From: Alnus glutinosa
Taxonomy: Eukaryota; Streptophyta; Magnoliopsida; Fagales; Betulaceae
DNA length: 64,000 nucleotides
NCBI RefSeq assembly: GCF_958979055.1
Contig: NC_084888.1
Coordinates: 6,619,501-6,683,500, forward strand
Direction: 5' to 3'
The notes beneath the pieces were generated by a model. The model had not been told where the DNA came from, did no database searches, and worked only from the letters and a program-made list of their open reading frames with translations. Shown here one piece after another: positions 45,463 through 55,963 of the stretch. A program made the position numbers and the translations under genes. Positions within the stretch are counted from its first letter, which is position 1, and each line of letters begins with the position of its first letter.

Positions 45463-45561
45463 TAATTCCACTCTTCCTCTACTATATATAATAAGCCGTG
45501 TTGCCGCATACGAGGGAGCCCTAGGGTTTAGTCATCGTCGACGCTCTCTCTCTCACAAACT
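45463..45561 (+). promoter_or_regulatory. TATA plus telo-box promoter, upstream copy
   Basis: TATATATA lies at 45483-45490 and ctagggttt (telo-box, reverse) at 45521-45529, followed by a CT-rich leader. The segment is nearly identical to 45937-46033, about 475 bp downstream. After this copy the sequence turns into a GC-rich repeat block (ggggtggccgtacgtcacccc) and no RNA or gene follows directly. Confidence 0.65.
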
Positions 45562-45570
45562 CATTCAAGA

Positions 45571-45660
45571 TGCCTTTGGGGTGGCCGTACGTCACCCCTA
45601 GCCATCCTCAAAGGATTGATCGTCCAATCGACAGTCACTTTTACTTTCTTTTTTTTTTTT
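45571..45660. repeat. Short GC-rich gggtggcc-family block
   Basis: cctttggggtggccgtacgtcacccctagccatcc followed by a T-rich tract repeats the design seen at 22.1, 35.2 and 36.9 kb. It separates the duplicated promoter copies. Confidence 0.5.
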
Positions 45661-45936
45661 TTTTTTAAAAAAAATAATTTTTTAAGTATTATTTGTTTAT
45701 ATTTTTAATATATTTATATTTTTTTTATTATGATCCACACGTGTTGCTATTTTGTTAATGCTGATATGACACTTAGTGGAATCTGTCAAATTTTTTAACA
45801 AAATTTAACTTTAAGGAGCGATTTGTAAATTAAACCAATCACAAAAATTTTTGAATTAATTTTAATATAAGAGTAATCGAAATAATTTGTAATTTAAGTT
45901 AACTAAATCTAAATGGACGAATAGTTTGATTTTCCT

Positions 45937-46033
45937 TAATTCCGCTCTTCCACTACTATATATAGTAAGCCGTGTAGCCACATACGAGGGAGCCCTAGGG
46001 TTTAGTCATCGCCGGCGCTCTCTCTCTCAAAAA
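45937..46033 (+). promoter_or_regulatory. TATA plus telo-box promoter of the snoRNA-like cluster
   Basis: TATATATA lies at 45957-45964 and ctagggttt at 45995-46003, then gtttagtcatcg and a ctctctctctc leader. In plants, telo-boxes together with a TATA are known in promoters of ribosomal protein, translation and snoRNA genes. Here the transcript would run straight into the structured segments at 46081-46582. Confidence 0.6.
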
Positions 46034-46080
46034 CGCTTTCTGATTTTTCATTTTTCTCTGCCTTGCCTTGTACGGGCCAT

Positions 46081-46187
46081 AGATGCGATGCGATGAAGAA
46101 GTATAGAAATCGATTGCTGGTTGGTTTTCAATAACCATCAAGCAAGATGAATATCCAGTCAATCTGGTTCGTATTCACTGAGCATCT
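46081..46187 (+). ncRNA. Candidate box C/D snoRNA
   Basis: There is a terminal stem, agatgc (46081-46086) with gcatct (46182-46187). Box C is GCGATGA at 46090-46096 (6 of 7 to RTGATGA), and box D is CTGA at 46178-46181, directly before the 3' stem. A possible C' is AAGATGA at 46144-46150 and a weak D' is CTGG at 46117-46120. An alternative fold pairs cgatgaag (46091) with cttcatcg (46186), enclosing two hairpins. The target rRNA site was not determined. The call rests on box spacing and terminal pairing only. Confidence 0.45.
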
Positions 46188-46237
46188 TCATCGTTTATCT
46201 CCAATCCATTCCTTTTTTCATTTGAGTTTTTAATTAT

Positions 46238-46385
46238 CCGAAGGGTCCTATGGAGGCAGCGCTACATGAATCCGTGCGCTTCTTGTCCAAGTTTGCCTTC
46301 GAAAAGTAGTACCGAAAGCGGATCGCCGAGCCCAATATTTGGGTTATTGGCTCGGTTTATCTCTGGATCTATGTTTCGTACATAA
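46238..46385 (+). ncRNA. Candidate H/ACA snoRNA (first)
   Basis: The 5' hairpin is closed by cgaagg (46239-46244) with ccttcg (46296-46301) and holds an inner stem, agcgc/gcgct. It is followed by an H box, AAAGTA (46303-46308), fitting ANANNA. The 3' hairpin is closed by cgaaa (46313-46317) with tttcg (46374-46378) and has the inner pair ccgag/ctcgg and ccaat/attgg. ACA follows at 46380-46382, three bases before the predicted end. The hairpin-hinge-hairpin-tail layout and 148-nt length fit the family. The pseudouridylation target is unknown. Confidence 0.5.
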
Positions 46386-46439
46386 ATATGTATATTTTTC
46401 TCGTCGATAATATGATAGTATTCTCACACATTTAGCTAA

Positions 46440-46582
46440 GCGAAGGTCCCAGCAGAGGGGTTCGGAACCATTGGATTGAGCCCCCCTAACATTAATAACA
46501 AATCCTTCGCAGAATTACTTGCCGGATCGTAGGATGCCCAGAAGCTTTAGTTTTGGAGCATCTCGAACCCCCGGCTACATTC
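46440..46582 (+). ncRNA. Candidate H/ACA snoRNA (second)
   Basis: The 5' hairpin is closed by a perfect 7-bp stem, gcgaagg (46440-46446) with ccttcgc (46504-46510), with an inner agggg/cccct. The hinge is AGAATTA at 46511-46517, one base off the ANANNA consensus. The 3' hairpin is closed by gccgg (46521-46525) with ccggc (46571-46575) and has an inner gatgc/gcatc. ACA is at 46577-46579, exactly three bases from the end. It starts about 55 bases after the first candidate, which fits a polycistronic precursor. Confidence 0.55.
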
Positions 46583-47550
46583 AAACACTCTTGTTTTTTC
46601 TATTTTCTCTCCCAGAATTAAAATAAAACTGAAATTTCGAGATTCTGTTCTTTTTTATTTTTTTTTAATCGCAATTGAATGCCTTTTTTTTTTCTTCAAA
46701 ACATCTCTGCTGTATTTCCCCCCCCTCTTTCTCTAGTTTCTGTGAGTTTTTGGATGAAACGTGGGGGAGCGTATGTTATTGAGGATGGCAACATTTGTAC
46801 CAAAAAGAGCTGCATCAGAAGCTTGCCCCAGTTGGACTCTGTAAGACTGTAAATATGAACGGAAGTGATACACTGTTTGCTCTAACCAAGGAGCAATGAA
46901 AATATGAAATCGTTGAATGTGATAAAGTTACTCAAATGGAAGACATTTCTCTTACGAGAAATACTGTGCTTACTCCTTGATGCTTTTGGACGGCTTAATT
47001 TGTATATTTTACATAAATAATGATTTCTCACATCAAAGAATAAACACTTAAAAATACGTGTACCATTTCTTTCCTCATAATATGAATGTCACCAAGAAGA
47101 AATTGCTTGCTAAATCCTGTTTTTTTATTTGGGTAAGATGGACATATGTATGTATATGAGATCTAAAGATACATCAAGATAATAAGCTTTACACCCAGTC
47201 AAAATTTTAGGAGAAGATTTTCATGATCGGCTGCAACTTCGAACAACGGTATTTAAACCTTCCTGTATGTTCTTTCTGAGAATGTCTTTTAGTGTCTTCA
47301 TGTTTCGATAGATGACTTAAGACTCTGGTCCGTTCCAGCTATATGAGCAGTTGAGCACTTCTTTGACAATGCTGCGAAAGCTTAGAAGTCACCATATGGA
47401 AGAAACCTTATACATTTCGGAGATATCAAATGGATATCTAGTATATTAAATGCGTACCAGATGGGGAAAATGAGTACACAAATGCTATCAAACTTTCAAC
47501 ATACCACCATGTTTTCAGCAAAAACAGCCACAAACTCTGCAGTCAAGTCA
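46583..47550. other. Downstream flank of the RNA cluster and 3' region of the 59K gene
   Basis: T-rich and mixed sequence with no recognised gene. A further C/D-like box (tggatgaaa near 46751) has no matching D box at a fitting distance. The right end is the likely 3' UTR of the minus-strand 59K gene. Confidence 0.4.
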
Positions 47551-50500
47551 TCATTTAGGCCTCACCAGGTAGGATTCCCATATCTCATCTGCTGGAGGAG
47601 ATGGTTGAACCCAATGCCCTGGTATGCGGCTGCACAAATTTAACAGCAATTACAAATAATGAAACTGGAAGTAAAAACATAATGCAGAATGAATGGGAGG
47701 CATTAAAGGTGATTGGAGCATCAGCAAAGCCTGTGGAGGTAAAGTAGTGTTAGGGACTATTTTTTTATCTTTTCAAAGTTGATGTGGCTTTTAAAATCAT
47801 CATATAATCAAAATTTAATAATAATCTATCACAAATCTAATGGTGATTTTAAAATATCAATTTTAGAGGATAAAAAGATGGTTCCTAACATTACTCGTGG
47901 AGGTATGGTAGTGGTGGTGCTAGAGTTTCCATGAGAGTCAACGATAGTGGAGGTGTTGTGCCTCTTATTACATTAGAGCAAGCATGTACCAAAGGAACGG
48001 CATCCTTACCTTCCTCCTGGTCTTATATATGCATCCCATGTTCTTCTCACCTGCAAGGAGTGGACCTTATTAAGATTTAAATCTAAACAAAATTACTAAT
48101 GACTATCAGGTAATCAATTACATTGAACACAGTAGATAGTTGTATCTTGCAAGATATGTAGAAACTTGAAGAGGTACTAATTGAAATCACCTCAATAAGC
48201 GTGCCCATATCGGCATTGCTACCATGATAATAATGATAGAACTCTAAAGGTAGATTTGCCAAAGATTCATAAACTCCATTAAATCCTTGTCCCTCTGATC
48301 CTTGTTTTCCACCTTCACTGTCAGTGACTGTAGTGGGGCCTTCATTATTTTCAGTTTCAATTATTTGGTCTATACTTTCCTTGTTACTGCCTTTATCACT
48401 GCTTAGAACTTTTGAGTCAGGCCCATGACTCTGGAGGGGTTTCCTCGATTCCTCAGCAGTTGCAATCGCATCCCTAGCAGCATCTGTGTCAGCTGCAGCA
48501 ATTGCCTGGCGCTCCTCTTCTTCAACTGCAGCTTGAACTCTCTCAAGAAACTTGTCATCCTCCTCGGGAAGAAAATGACCTGCATAATTATGCAACCAAC
48601 CATAAGTTTGTGTAATTATTGAATCAAATATATTTAACATTGCAGTACTATGAATAAAGACATGTATATCATTGTGCCCTATCCTGTTCAGTAATATGAC
48701 AATATTAATCAAATTAACGTCATAAGCATTCATCAAAAAAAGAGAAAAAAAGAAAAAGGAAAAAAGCATCGCAGTAGTCAACTTTGATGTGAAAAAATAA
48801 GGTTCTCATATACAGATGTTGAAGTGGAACAGCAACATAATATTGCAATTAAGTTCAACTTTGATGTTGAGATATAGCACAATTTGTAATGGTAAACAAG
48901 TATTCATATTGTACTCGATATGTGAAATGTGTTCCTCTGCGGTTACCGGCAACCTGATATACTACAAATCACCAGATTTACATTTTAAGCAAATAGAACA
49001 TTTGCCACAACTGAGACAAGTAAGAAAAAGAATAAGAACCATAGGAAACCAGACCTTGTTTCTTCAATTTTTGGATCCTGATGGAACGCAACTCTTGCAA
49101 TTTCTCCACAATTAATACCTGCTCAAGCTGAAATATAAAACCTAGTGTCAGGCAGAGAGATATCAGCAACAATAATTAAAGAATGGAAATTTTAGATGGG
49201 TCCTATCTCTGGATGACAGTAAGGGGTGGACCATCCAATAAATGGTAGTACCCTTTGAATTACATCAGATCATTGCTCTCTAGACCATCCAATAAATGGT
49301 AGTACCCTTTGAATTACATCAGATCATTGCTATCCAAGCAACGTCTTCCACATGAAAAAAAGTTCCATACAATGCGTATTTTCTTTCCCCCGACTCCCTG
49401 AGCATGATAATGGCACTAGTAGAAAACACGGAAAATAGTATCTCACCATCAAATGATCTCATATCAGAATATGGACTTGGGAAAAAGACAAATCAAATCA
49501 GTTGGAGAGAACATGATGCAAAAAGACAGAATGAGGATAGGAAATGGAGTTCCACCCCTACTGCCCTCCGCAGTGGAGTGGGTGGACACTGGAGGTGTGG
49601 AGGAGAGACCTACCTCTCGTGAAGGGGTGGCTTCCGCTTCTTTTTTTTAATTTTTAGATTTTTTTTTTTTTAACAAGGCTGACTTCCGCTTCTTTAAAGG
49701 TGAGCGTGTTTTAAAAATATTCTTATATGAAAGTGGAGAGAGTTTTTTAAGAAGTGTTTGTGTTTTGTTTTGAAAAGAGTGTTGGTAGTGGGGGCCACAT
49801 CTGAAAACTCGTTTAGATAACTATTGTCTAAAAAGTATTTTTCGGTGTTTAAAAAGCGAAAAATGTTTTGAAAAAGCTTGCCAAACAGGGCCAAAATATC
49901 TGAACATTCTAGATGAAAGTGTGCTTGTTATCCGCAGCAAAGACCAATTACTGCACGAGTATGTAAGAAGTGGTAAGAGGGAAGCCAATGATAATGTTGC
50001 TCAAGACAAAAAAATATGATCATAGGCTTGAACCTAGGAAAAGCAGAACGCAGGAACAGGATTCAAATGAGCCAATTCAAGGTAGTAGGACGAAGTTTTC
50101 TTAACTATGGTCCAAATGCACTAGATACTCAGTATCAAACGAGTAAGAGTAACAGCATCTTAACAGACTCAGTTTCTACAGAACACATTTATATGGGCAT
50201 GTACAACCAATGCTCACCTCCGATTCTAGTCTCTTTCTCTCCTCTTTTGCTTTAAGTTTTGCAACTTCTTTCATCTTCTCTACCTGCAAAACCACATGCC
50301 TAAGTCACTAAGAAAAAAATATTTAGGCTGCACTTTCATGCAAATTGCAAATACAACTGGTCATCAACACAATGAATGTTCTTGCTTACAAATCCACATT
50401 ATTCATGGTAACTCATGCCAACATATGGGTTAAGCAACAAAAAGTTGCCACACTATTCTAGTTTTCTAACACTTTAGAGACAACATCTCTTTTTAAGGAT

Positions 50501-51760
50501 GATGGAATATCTAATTTGACTCACTTTATTGATGTCCGTTATAGCCACCCAACCTGCACTTCATAACAATCAGTCACTTTACTCCCTATAAATGGCTCCT
50601 CACTGGTTCCACATACGGAAGAAAATCTTAATTTGCTTCCAAAATGGATGAATTATTTTCAACTCCACAGATACTGACACCACACACAAAAAATAAAAAT
50701 AATGAAAATAAAACAAAACATAATGCACTGGAAGATTTGAACTAAAGACTCTTTAGAAAGGATTTTATATCGGCTGCTAACCTAAATTGATTAGCAGTAC
50801 ATACACCATAGAGGACAAACATATTTAGCTAAAAGATCATATAAATGAATTTCAAGTTCTTAGCACCTGTGGATATTAATACAAGCAAATACTGGTTGGA
50901 AAGTGCAGCCTAACATCTAAATATCCAATACCTTGCGATTTGCAATATCATTAGCAATCTCCCTAGCCCTCCATTCATCAGCTTCTTGATCAGCTTGTTC
51001 AAATCGTTCACGCTCCTAATCGTCAAAACAATAAAAGCAAAGAAACAAAATAAGCATCTGTCCAACATAAACCCAATAAAGCAGAAGCAAGGCGGAAAGG
51101 ACACCACCTTTGCGTGCATTTCTGCAATGTGCTTCCTCTTTCTTTTCCTCCAAAGTTTATTTTGTTTATACTTCCGTGTTTTATCAGCCAATCTAACTGC
51201 TGCAGACTTTTCCTCCCATGGAGTCCTTTCATCCGTGATCACCCTAAATGGTTCAAGCTGAGCTCTTAATTTTGCCATCAATATATTCACCGCTTCCACT
51301 GAACGCGACTCTTGGGATTCCATACTAACCCCCTTATCTTCCAATTTTTTTTTGAACCCATGAACCGAAATGCCATTGGACACATAACCCTCATCTTCCA
51401 AACGCCCTTTACCATCTTTGATCATTGCCAACATCTCTAGCTCTTTCTCCCTATTAAGAATATAGATTCAATTAACACAGCTAGTTTCAGTTGCCTGCAA
51501 TGTGGGATATGATAATAACAAACAAAATGAACACAAATTGCTACCAAATGGTCACATAAACGATTTGACAGTGAAGTAAAGGAGTTTGCAATTGGGATTG
51601 GGACATACATTGCTTGTGCAAGATCAAGAGTATCTTGTAGCTCTCTAAGCCTATCCTTCACATTTTTAGTCTCCCAAAAGGCACACGACATTGGCGGGTT
51701 AGGCGGTAACATCGGAAACCACGGCGGCCGTGCCGCGGATTGGAATGGAACCAGATTCAT
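47551..51760 (-). CDS. U11/U12-59K: U11/U12 snRNP 59 kDa protein (PDCD7-like)
   Basis: The eight GT-AG exons are, 5' to 3': 51760-51609, 51450-51108, 51015-50932, 50283-50218, 49127-49055, 48579-48191, 48050-48010 and 47629-47551. They sum to 1227 bases, 408 aa, with no internal stop. The N-terminus is MNLVPFQSAARPPWFPMLPP, then a long charged helix region (LRELQDTLDLAQAMEKELEM; TRKYKQNKLWRKRKRKHIAE; ERERFEQADQEADEWRAREI). It then has KKQGHFLPEEDDKFLERVQA and a short conserved C-terminus, RRTWDAYIRPGG then RIPGHWVQPSPPADEIWESY. Human 59K (PDCD7) is a U11/U12 di-snRNP protein that helps join U11 to U12 in recognising minor-class introns; the plant orthologue should act in the nucleus the same way. 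All its own introns have ordinary GT-AG ends. The start is set by the only Met before the conserved FQSAARPPWF. Confidence 0.9.
49228..49336. repeat. Tandem 53-bp duplication in a 59K intron
   Basis: gaccatccaataaatggtag through cagatcattgct is repeated twice in direct order with almost no differences, in the intron between exons ending at 50218 and starting at 48579 (left of exon 49127). The duplication is very young. Confidence 0.85.
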
Positions 51761-52190
51761 AGCTAGAAAAATATATATAAAAGAGAATTAGAAGAAAAAA
51801 AAAATTGAAATTAAGACAAAATTTTATAGCCTATTGAATTGCTTAATAGTGAGGTACGAATAAAGCATATGATATGAAATTGTGGTCTGAAAATCAAATA
51901 TGAGCTATTTATGTTGTTAGAACTCTAGTGCTCAGGGTCTAATCATTTCAGTTAGGTTTTTTAGCGATCGTATTAACGAAATGAAAAGCTCGATGGAACA
52001 GGAAGTGGGAAATGAATTGAGTGAGAAAACCCTAACACACAGAAAGTTTACCTGTACTGCGGGGTCGCTTCTGCGTGTGTCAATGGTTTCAAATTCTAGC
52101 AGAGCGAAACGAAGATGTTTCAATGAGAGGAATGATGCATAGTTTTTAGATTAGATAATTTCAAAATAGGAAGAACAATGTCAAGCATAT
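51761..52190. other. 59K promoter and 5' UTR region
   Basis: AT-rich DNA between the divergent 59K start and the tRNA gene. No TATA box could be chosen with confidence. Confidence 0.4.
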
Positions 52191-52274
52191 GTCAGGATGG
52201 CCGAGTGGTCTAAGGCGCCAGACTCAAGTTCTGGTCTTCGTGAGAGGGCGTGGGTTCAAATCCCACTTCTGACA
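52191..52274 (+). tRNA. tRNA-Leu(CAA): tRNA-Leu, anticodon CAA
   Basis: The acceptor stem is gtcagga with ttctgac and an A discriminator. The A box is tggccgagtggtc, the D loop is taaggcg, the anticodon stem is ccaga/tctgg around ctCAAgt (CAA at 52225-52227), and the long variable arm expected for leucine is present. The B box is gggttcaaatccc. A TTTT terminator follows within 10 bases. No intron is present. All the usual identity features are kept, so it should be functional. Confidence 0.95.
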
Positions 52275-52728
52275 ATCTTTTCAGTTTTACCCATCTTAAC
52301 AAAACGACAGACAGTTTTGCATGAACGGCATGCCGTGTGGAAGAAGTGTTGGCCATGGGCCATGGGCCCATGCGGATAAAAAGAAAATTAGAAATGAGCC
52401 ACTTTTTCCCGTACACTTGTTCATAAGACAATTACCAGGAATTGTTATTTAATTCTGATAAATGATTATTTTGATCCACATTATTAGTAGTCTATTCTTT
52501 ATCTTATCCCGAAGGCACGTCTTTTTATTTTTCTTTTTTTTTTTCTTTTTTTTTTTGAGGTTATCCAGAAGACAGCATACCAAATGAAATGAGAGAAAGC
52601 TAACGTATAGTAATCCATAACACATCGTAGGTGTTAGTAATCTATTTTTTTGTAATTTGTCATTAGACTTTTTTTTCAGTAATATATGATAGTTCATGCT
52701 ATTTGTTAAAAAAAAAAAAAAAAAGAGT

Positions 52729-52876
52729 TCATTATGTGTCATTTTTGTGTCCATCCAAAAATGAGGTAGCCTTTAACATCACCATTGAGCTTGCGACTAA
52801 TCATTATTGAATTTTGATGAAATGCAAATTTTAAGAGCTACCTCATTTTTAGATGGACACAAGAATGACACATGAT
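52729..52876. mobile_element. Foldback MITE
   Basis: The arms atgtgtcatttttgtgtcca and tggacacaagaatgacacat are nearly exact complements, continuing inward as aaaatgaggtagc / gctacctcattttt. The loop is about 60 bases. It is non-coding. Confidence 0.7.
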
Positions 52877-53125
52877 AGTTTTCTAAAATTGTTCCTTAAA
52901 ACCTTGTTTAATCGTTATAATGTATTTCACACTGTGAAATTATCAATGAAGAGTTGTATACATACTCCTAAGTGCTCACTCTTTGACGTAGTAATAAAAA
53001 TTACTATTGAATGAAATGACAAAAGAAAATACATATAGTATCTAATGATGATTTTCACTGTTATATTAAAAAGTGAGAACTTAAAAATACATGCAATATT
53101 TCTCATAATAAATTGACTTTAAGAC

Positions 53126-53372
53126 CCAATTTGATGGAATAGGATTATCTCCATTTCAAATAAAATGGATACTATCAATTTTATAGTCGTCAAGATTTAA
53201 AGTTGATACATCTAATAGTGTACATAATTTCACGTTATTTAAATTTTTTAACAGACGTGCCAACATTGACTTCATATATATCATTAGATGCATCAACTTT
53301 AAATCATGATATTTCATTTGAAATAGATACCATCCGTGAAATGGAAAGGATCTATTCTCAATTTGATTTTCT
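53126..53372. mobile_element. Foldback MITE
   Basis: The outer arms (caatttgatgga...ctccatttca and tgaaatggaaagga...tctcaatttgat) and the inner arms (agatttaaagttgataca with tgcatcaactttaaatca) are complementary. It is older than the element at 52729 because the arms have diverged. Confidence 0.6.
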
Positions 53373-54672
53373 CAAAGAACTTATTTGATCAACTTTGTTA
53401 AATGTGTGTATATAGACTAAACCAAAAATTTAACCTTAAGAACCAAATAAATACAATTATTATTTTTTTTTTTTTTTTGAAATGGAGGTGGAGGTCCCAA
53501 CCCCTGGTCCGCCCCTGCACATATATATCCATACATAAGTACATACATATTTATGTGATTTAGATTTATATGATTTTCGCTTTTTGCGTAACTCTTTGTC
53601 ATTTTCTTTTTTCTTTTTAATAATCAATAATACATAAGTACATACATATTTATCTGATTTAGATTTATTTGAATATAATGACACAAAATAACTAATATTA
53701 ATCAGATTTGAAAATTCTTAATTGCAGGAATCAAATCCTCAATACTTGCCCAATCACTTGAAGATTACGTTGAAACTACTGAACGAGGCACCACCAATGG
53801 CTTAGTAGGTATTTAAAATATAGATGAACATTTTTTTTAGATGAGATAGCTAGAATTTAATTTATAATTATTTAAATATTTAATAAAGCATGATGAATGA
53901 ATGGTTATTGAATAGTATAATAATATAATAATATAATATTAAAAGGAATCATACATCATGTGTTGCTTCAACTTTAGTTTAGTTCGAGTGCTTCGTAGTA
54001 CAATCCGGCCCCACAAAGCAAAAGATTCCTGTTGTACCTGTGGTGACGAGAGGCCGACACCTGGGACATGCAACACATTGCAATGTTTTTGGCCTCATGC
54101 ACCCAAATTGTCTACAATCTTGCTTCTTGTTTGGGGCGTGTTCTTTGTCGGACTTTCACATTCGCCTCCCTCCTAACCCCAAATACTTGTTGTGTACACA
54201 AGATTTTGCTTACGTGTCGTAAAAAATAAAAAATTATAGTATATATTATAGTTTTTTCGACGGTTCATATTAATTTGTGTTTTTTTTTCATGAAATTTGG
54301 ACCGTTACAGCATATGTATTGTATTTTTTTTAAGAATACTGCCAAATTCGTTGTTACATTCTCATAATAATTAAATTTAATTATTATGAATTTTTTTTTT
54401 TTTTTTTTGTGTTTATATAGTAGAGTAAATACTTGAACATTTTTTCTTATAGTGTGAACAATAAATACTTGCACTTAGGAGTGAGCAAATCCCCGCAAAA
54501 CCCGCCCCGCCCCGCAGAAACCGCCCCAACCCTCCCCGCAGAGCTCAAAACCCGCACCCATGGTGCGGGGCATGGGGCTGTTTTTGGCCCCCCCGCGCGG
54601 GGCGGGGCGGGTTGCGGGGGGGACCCTTAAATTTTCTCGGGTCCCCGCCCCGCCCCGCCCCGCCCCGCATAT

Positions 54673-54673
<1 letters not shown>

Positions 54674-54708
<35 letters not shown>
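54674..54708. repeat. Poly-A run inside the hAT element
   Basis: About 35 A residues just inside the left GC-rich subterminal region; a similar run lies inside the right end at about 58632-58653. Confidence 0.8.
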
Positions 54709-54710
<2 letters not shown>

Positions 54711-55963
54711 AAAAGGAAGAAAGCTTTCTAAAAAAAAAACTAACCGGCTGGGCTAACCTAATTTCCTAACTTTTCCTTCTGTTGCGCCGCACCCGCACTG
54801 CCCCAGTCTCCCATCCCATTCCCAGCAGACCGCCCTTCGCCCCTTCCCAGCAGACCGCCCTTGCCTCCTTGGCTCCGCCAGGCGCCAGTCATCGGCTCAC
54901 CTAGTCACCTCCCCGCACGCACGGTCCGGCACAGAGCAGCAGCAGGCCACAGCAGCACGGTCCGGTACAATTTTCCCTTATTTTCCCTTATTTTAAATCT
55001 GATGCTTCCATTGATTTTCGTTGTTGATTAGTGAGGGTTTTCCTTTTTGTTTTTCATGAGTTTGATTTGAATCTGTAAATGATTTTGGGTATGGATTTCC
55101 TGTTGGCCCTGTGAAGATTCGGCCGTGTATGTTGGGGAAACCGTATGTTGATTTTTGGTTTGAGTTATGTTTTGGATTTGGGTTTCTAGCTGGTTGTGTG
55201 GTTCAGCCGACTATGTGATGTTTTGGATTTGGGTTTCTTGTTCTGTTCTTTTTATTTTGCAACCCAGAGCTCTGTTCCCCTGTAAAAAAAAAATCAGATC
55301 TATGATATCGTAAAGGAGTTTAACAAATAAATTGATTGAAAGACTTTTTCCACCTTTTTTTTTTTTGAATGAAGACTTTTTCCACGTTGATGCTCTGTAT
55401 TTTTACAAGTATTTATGATGCTCTGTATTTTTGCAAGTATTTATTATGCAGAGAATGCTTTTGTCCAAAGGCAAGATTATGCATAACGATCAAGATAAAA
55501 TTTGGTCTCTGCATGGGTTATGTCCATGTTATTCACTGATTTGGCCCATCTTCTACGGACCAACTCTTTATTTTTTGTTGAACTGATCGTGTGGGCAGCG
55601 ACCAAATGGATGTAACCTGTAGGTGTAGTTTTGAAACTGATTTTTTGTTAGGTTATTGAACCATGAATTGAGTAGTAGATTTTGGTTAAAGGGTTAGTTG
55701 TTTGGTGTTTAGTCGTGTACCTCTGGCTTTTGGGTTGTTGATGATTTCGGTTGAAATCTTCTGTTTTAATTGACTAGAATTCTGTGCTTTGAAGTCATGT
55801 GTAATTGGCCATGTATTAACTGATTTAGTATTGGTAAAATCCCTTTGAATGCCTTTTAGACTCTACTTAAATTATATGGAAATATTTGCAAAATAAAATA
55901 CGTCATGCTTGCAAAATAACTGATTTATGTTTTTTTTTTCCACTTAAATTGTAGAATCAAGTC

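Larger units (their letters stand above)
52275..54475. other. AT-rich intergenic DNA with foldback MITEs
   Basis: Apart from the two foldback elements listed separately, this holds poly-T and poly-A tracts (about 52520-52557, 52708-52723, 53462-53478) and two near copies of acataagtacatacatattt (about 53530 and 53633). No coding gene is recognised. Confidence 0.45.

Noticed and set aside
47551-51760. U12-type introns in the U11/U12-59K gene
   Set aside because: All seven introns have ordinary GT-AG ends and none has an ATATCC or GTATCC donor.
53958-54222. Possible small gene with Cys-rich CCTCGDERPTPG
   Set aside because: Two frames overlap, no domain is recognised, and no promoter or conserved neighbours support it.
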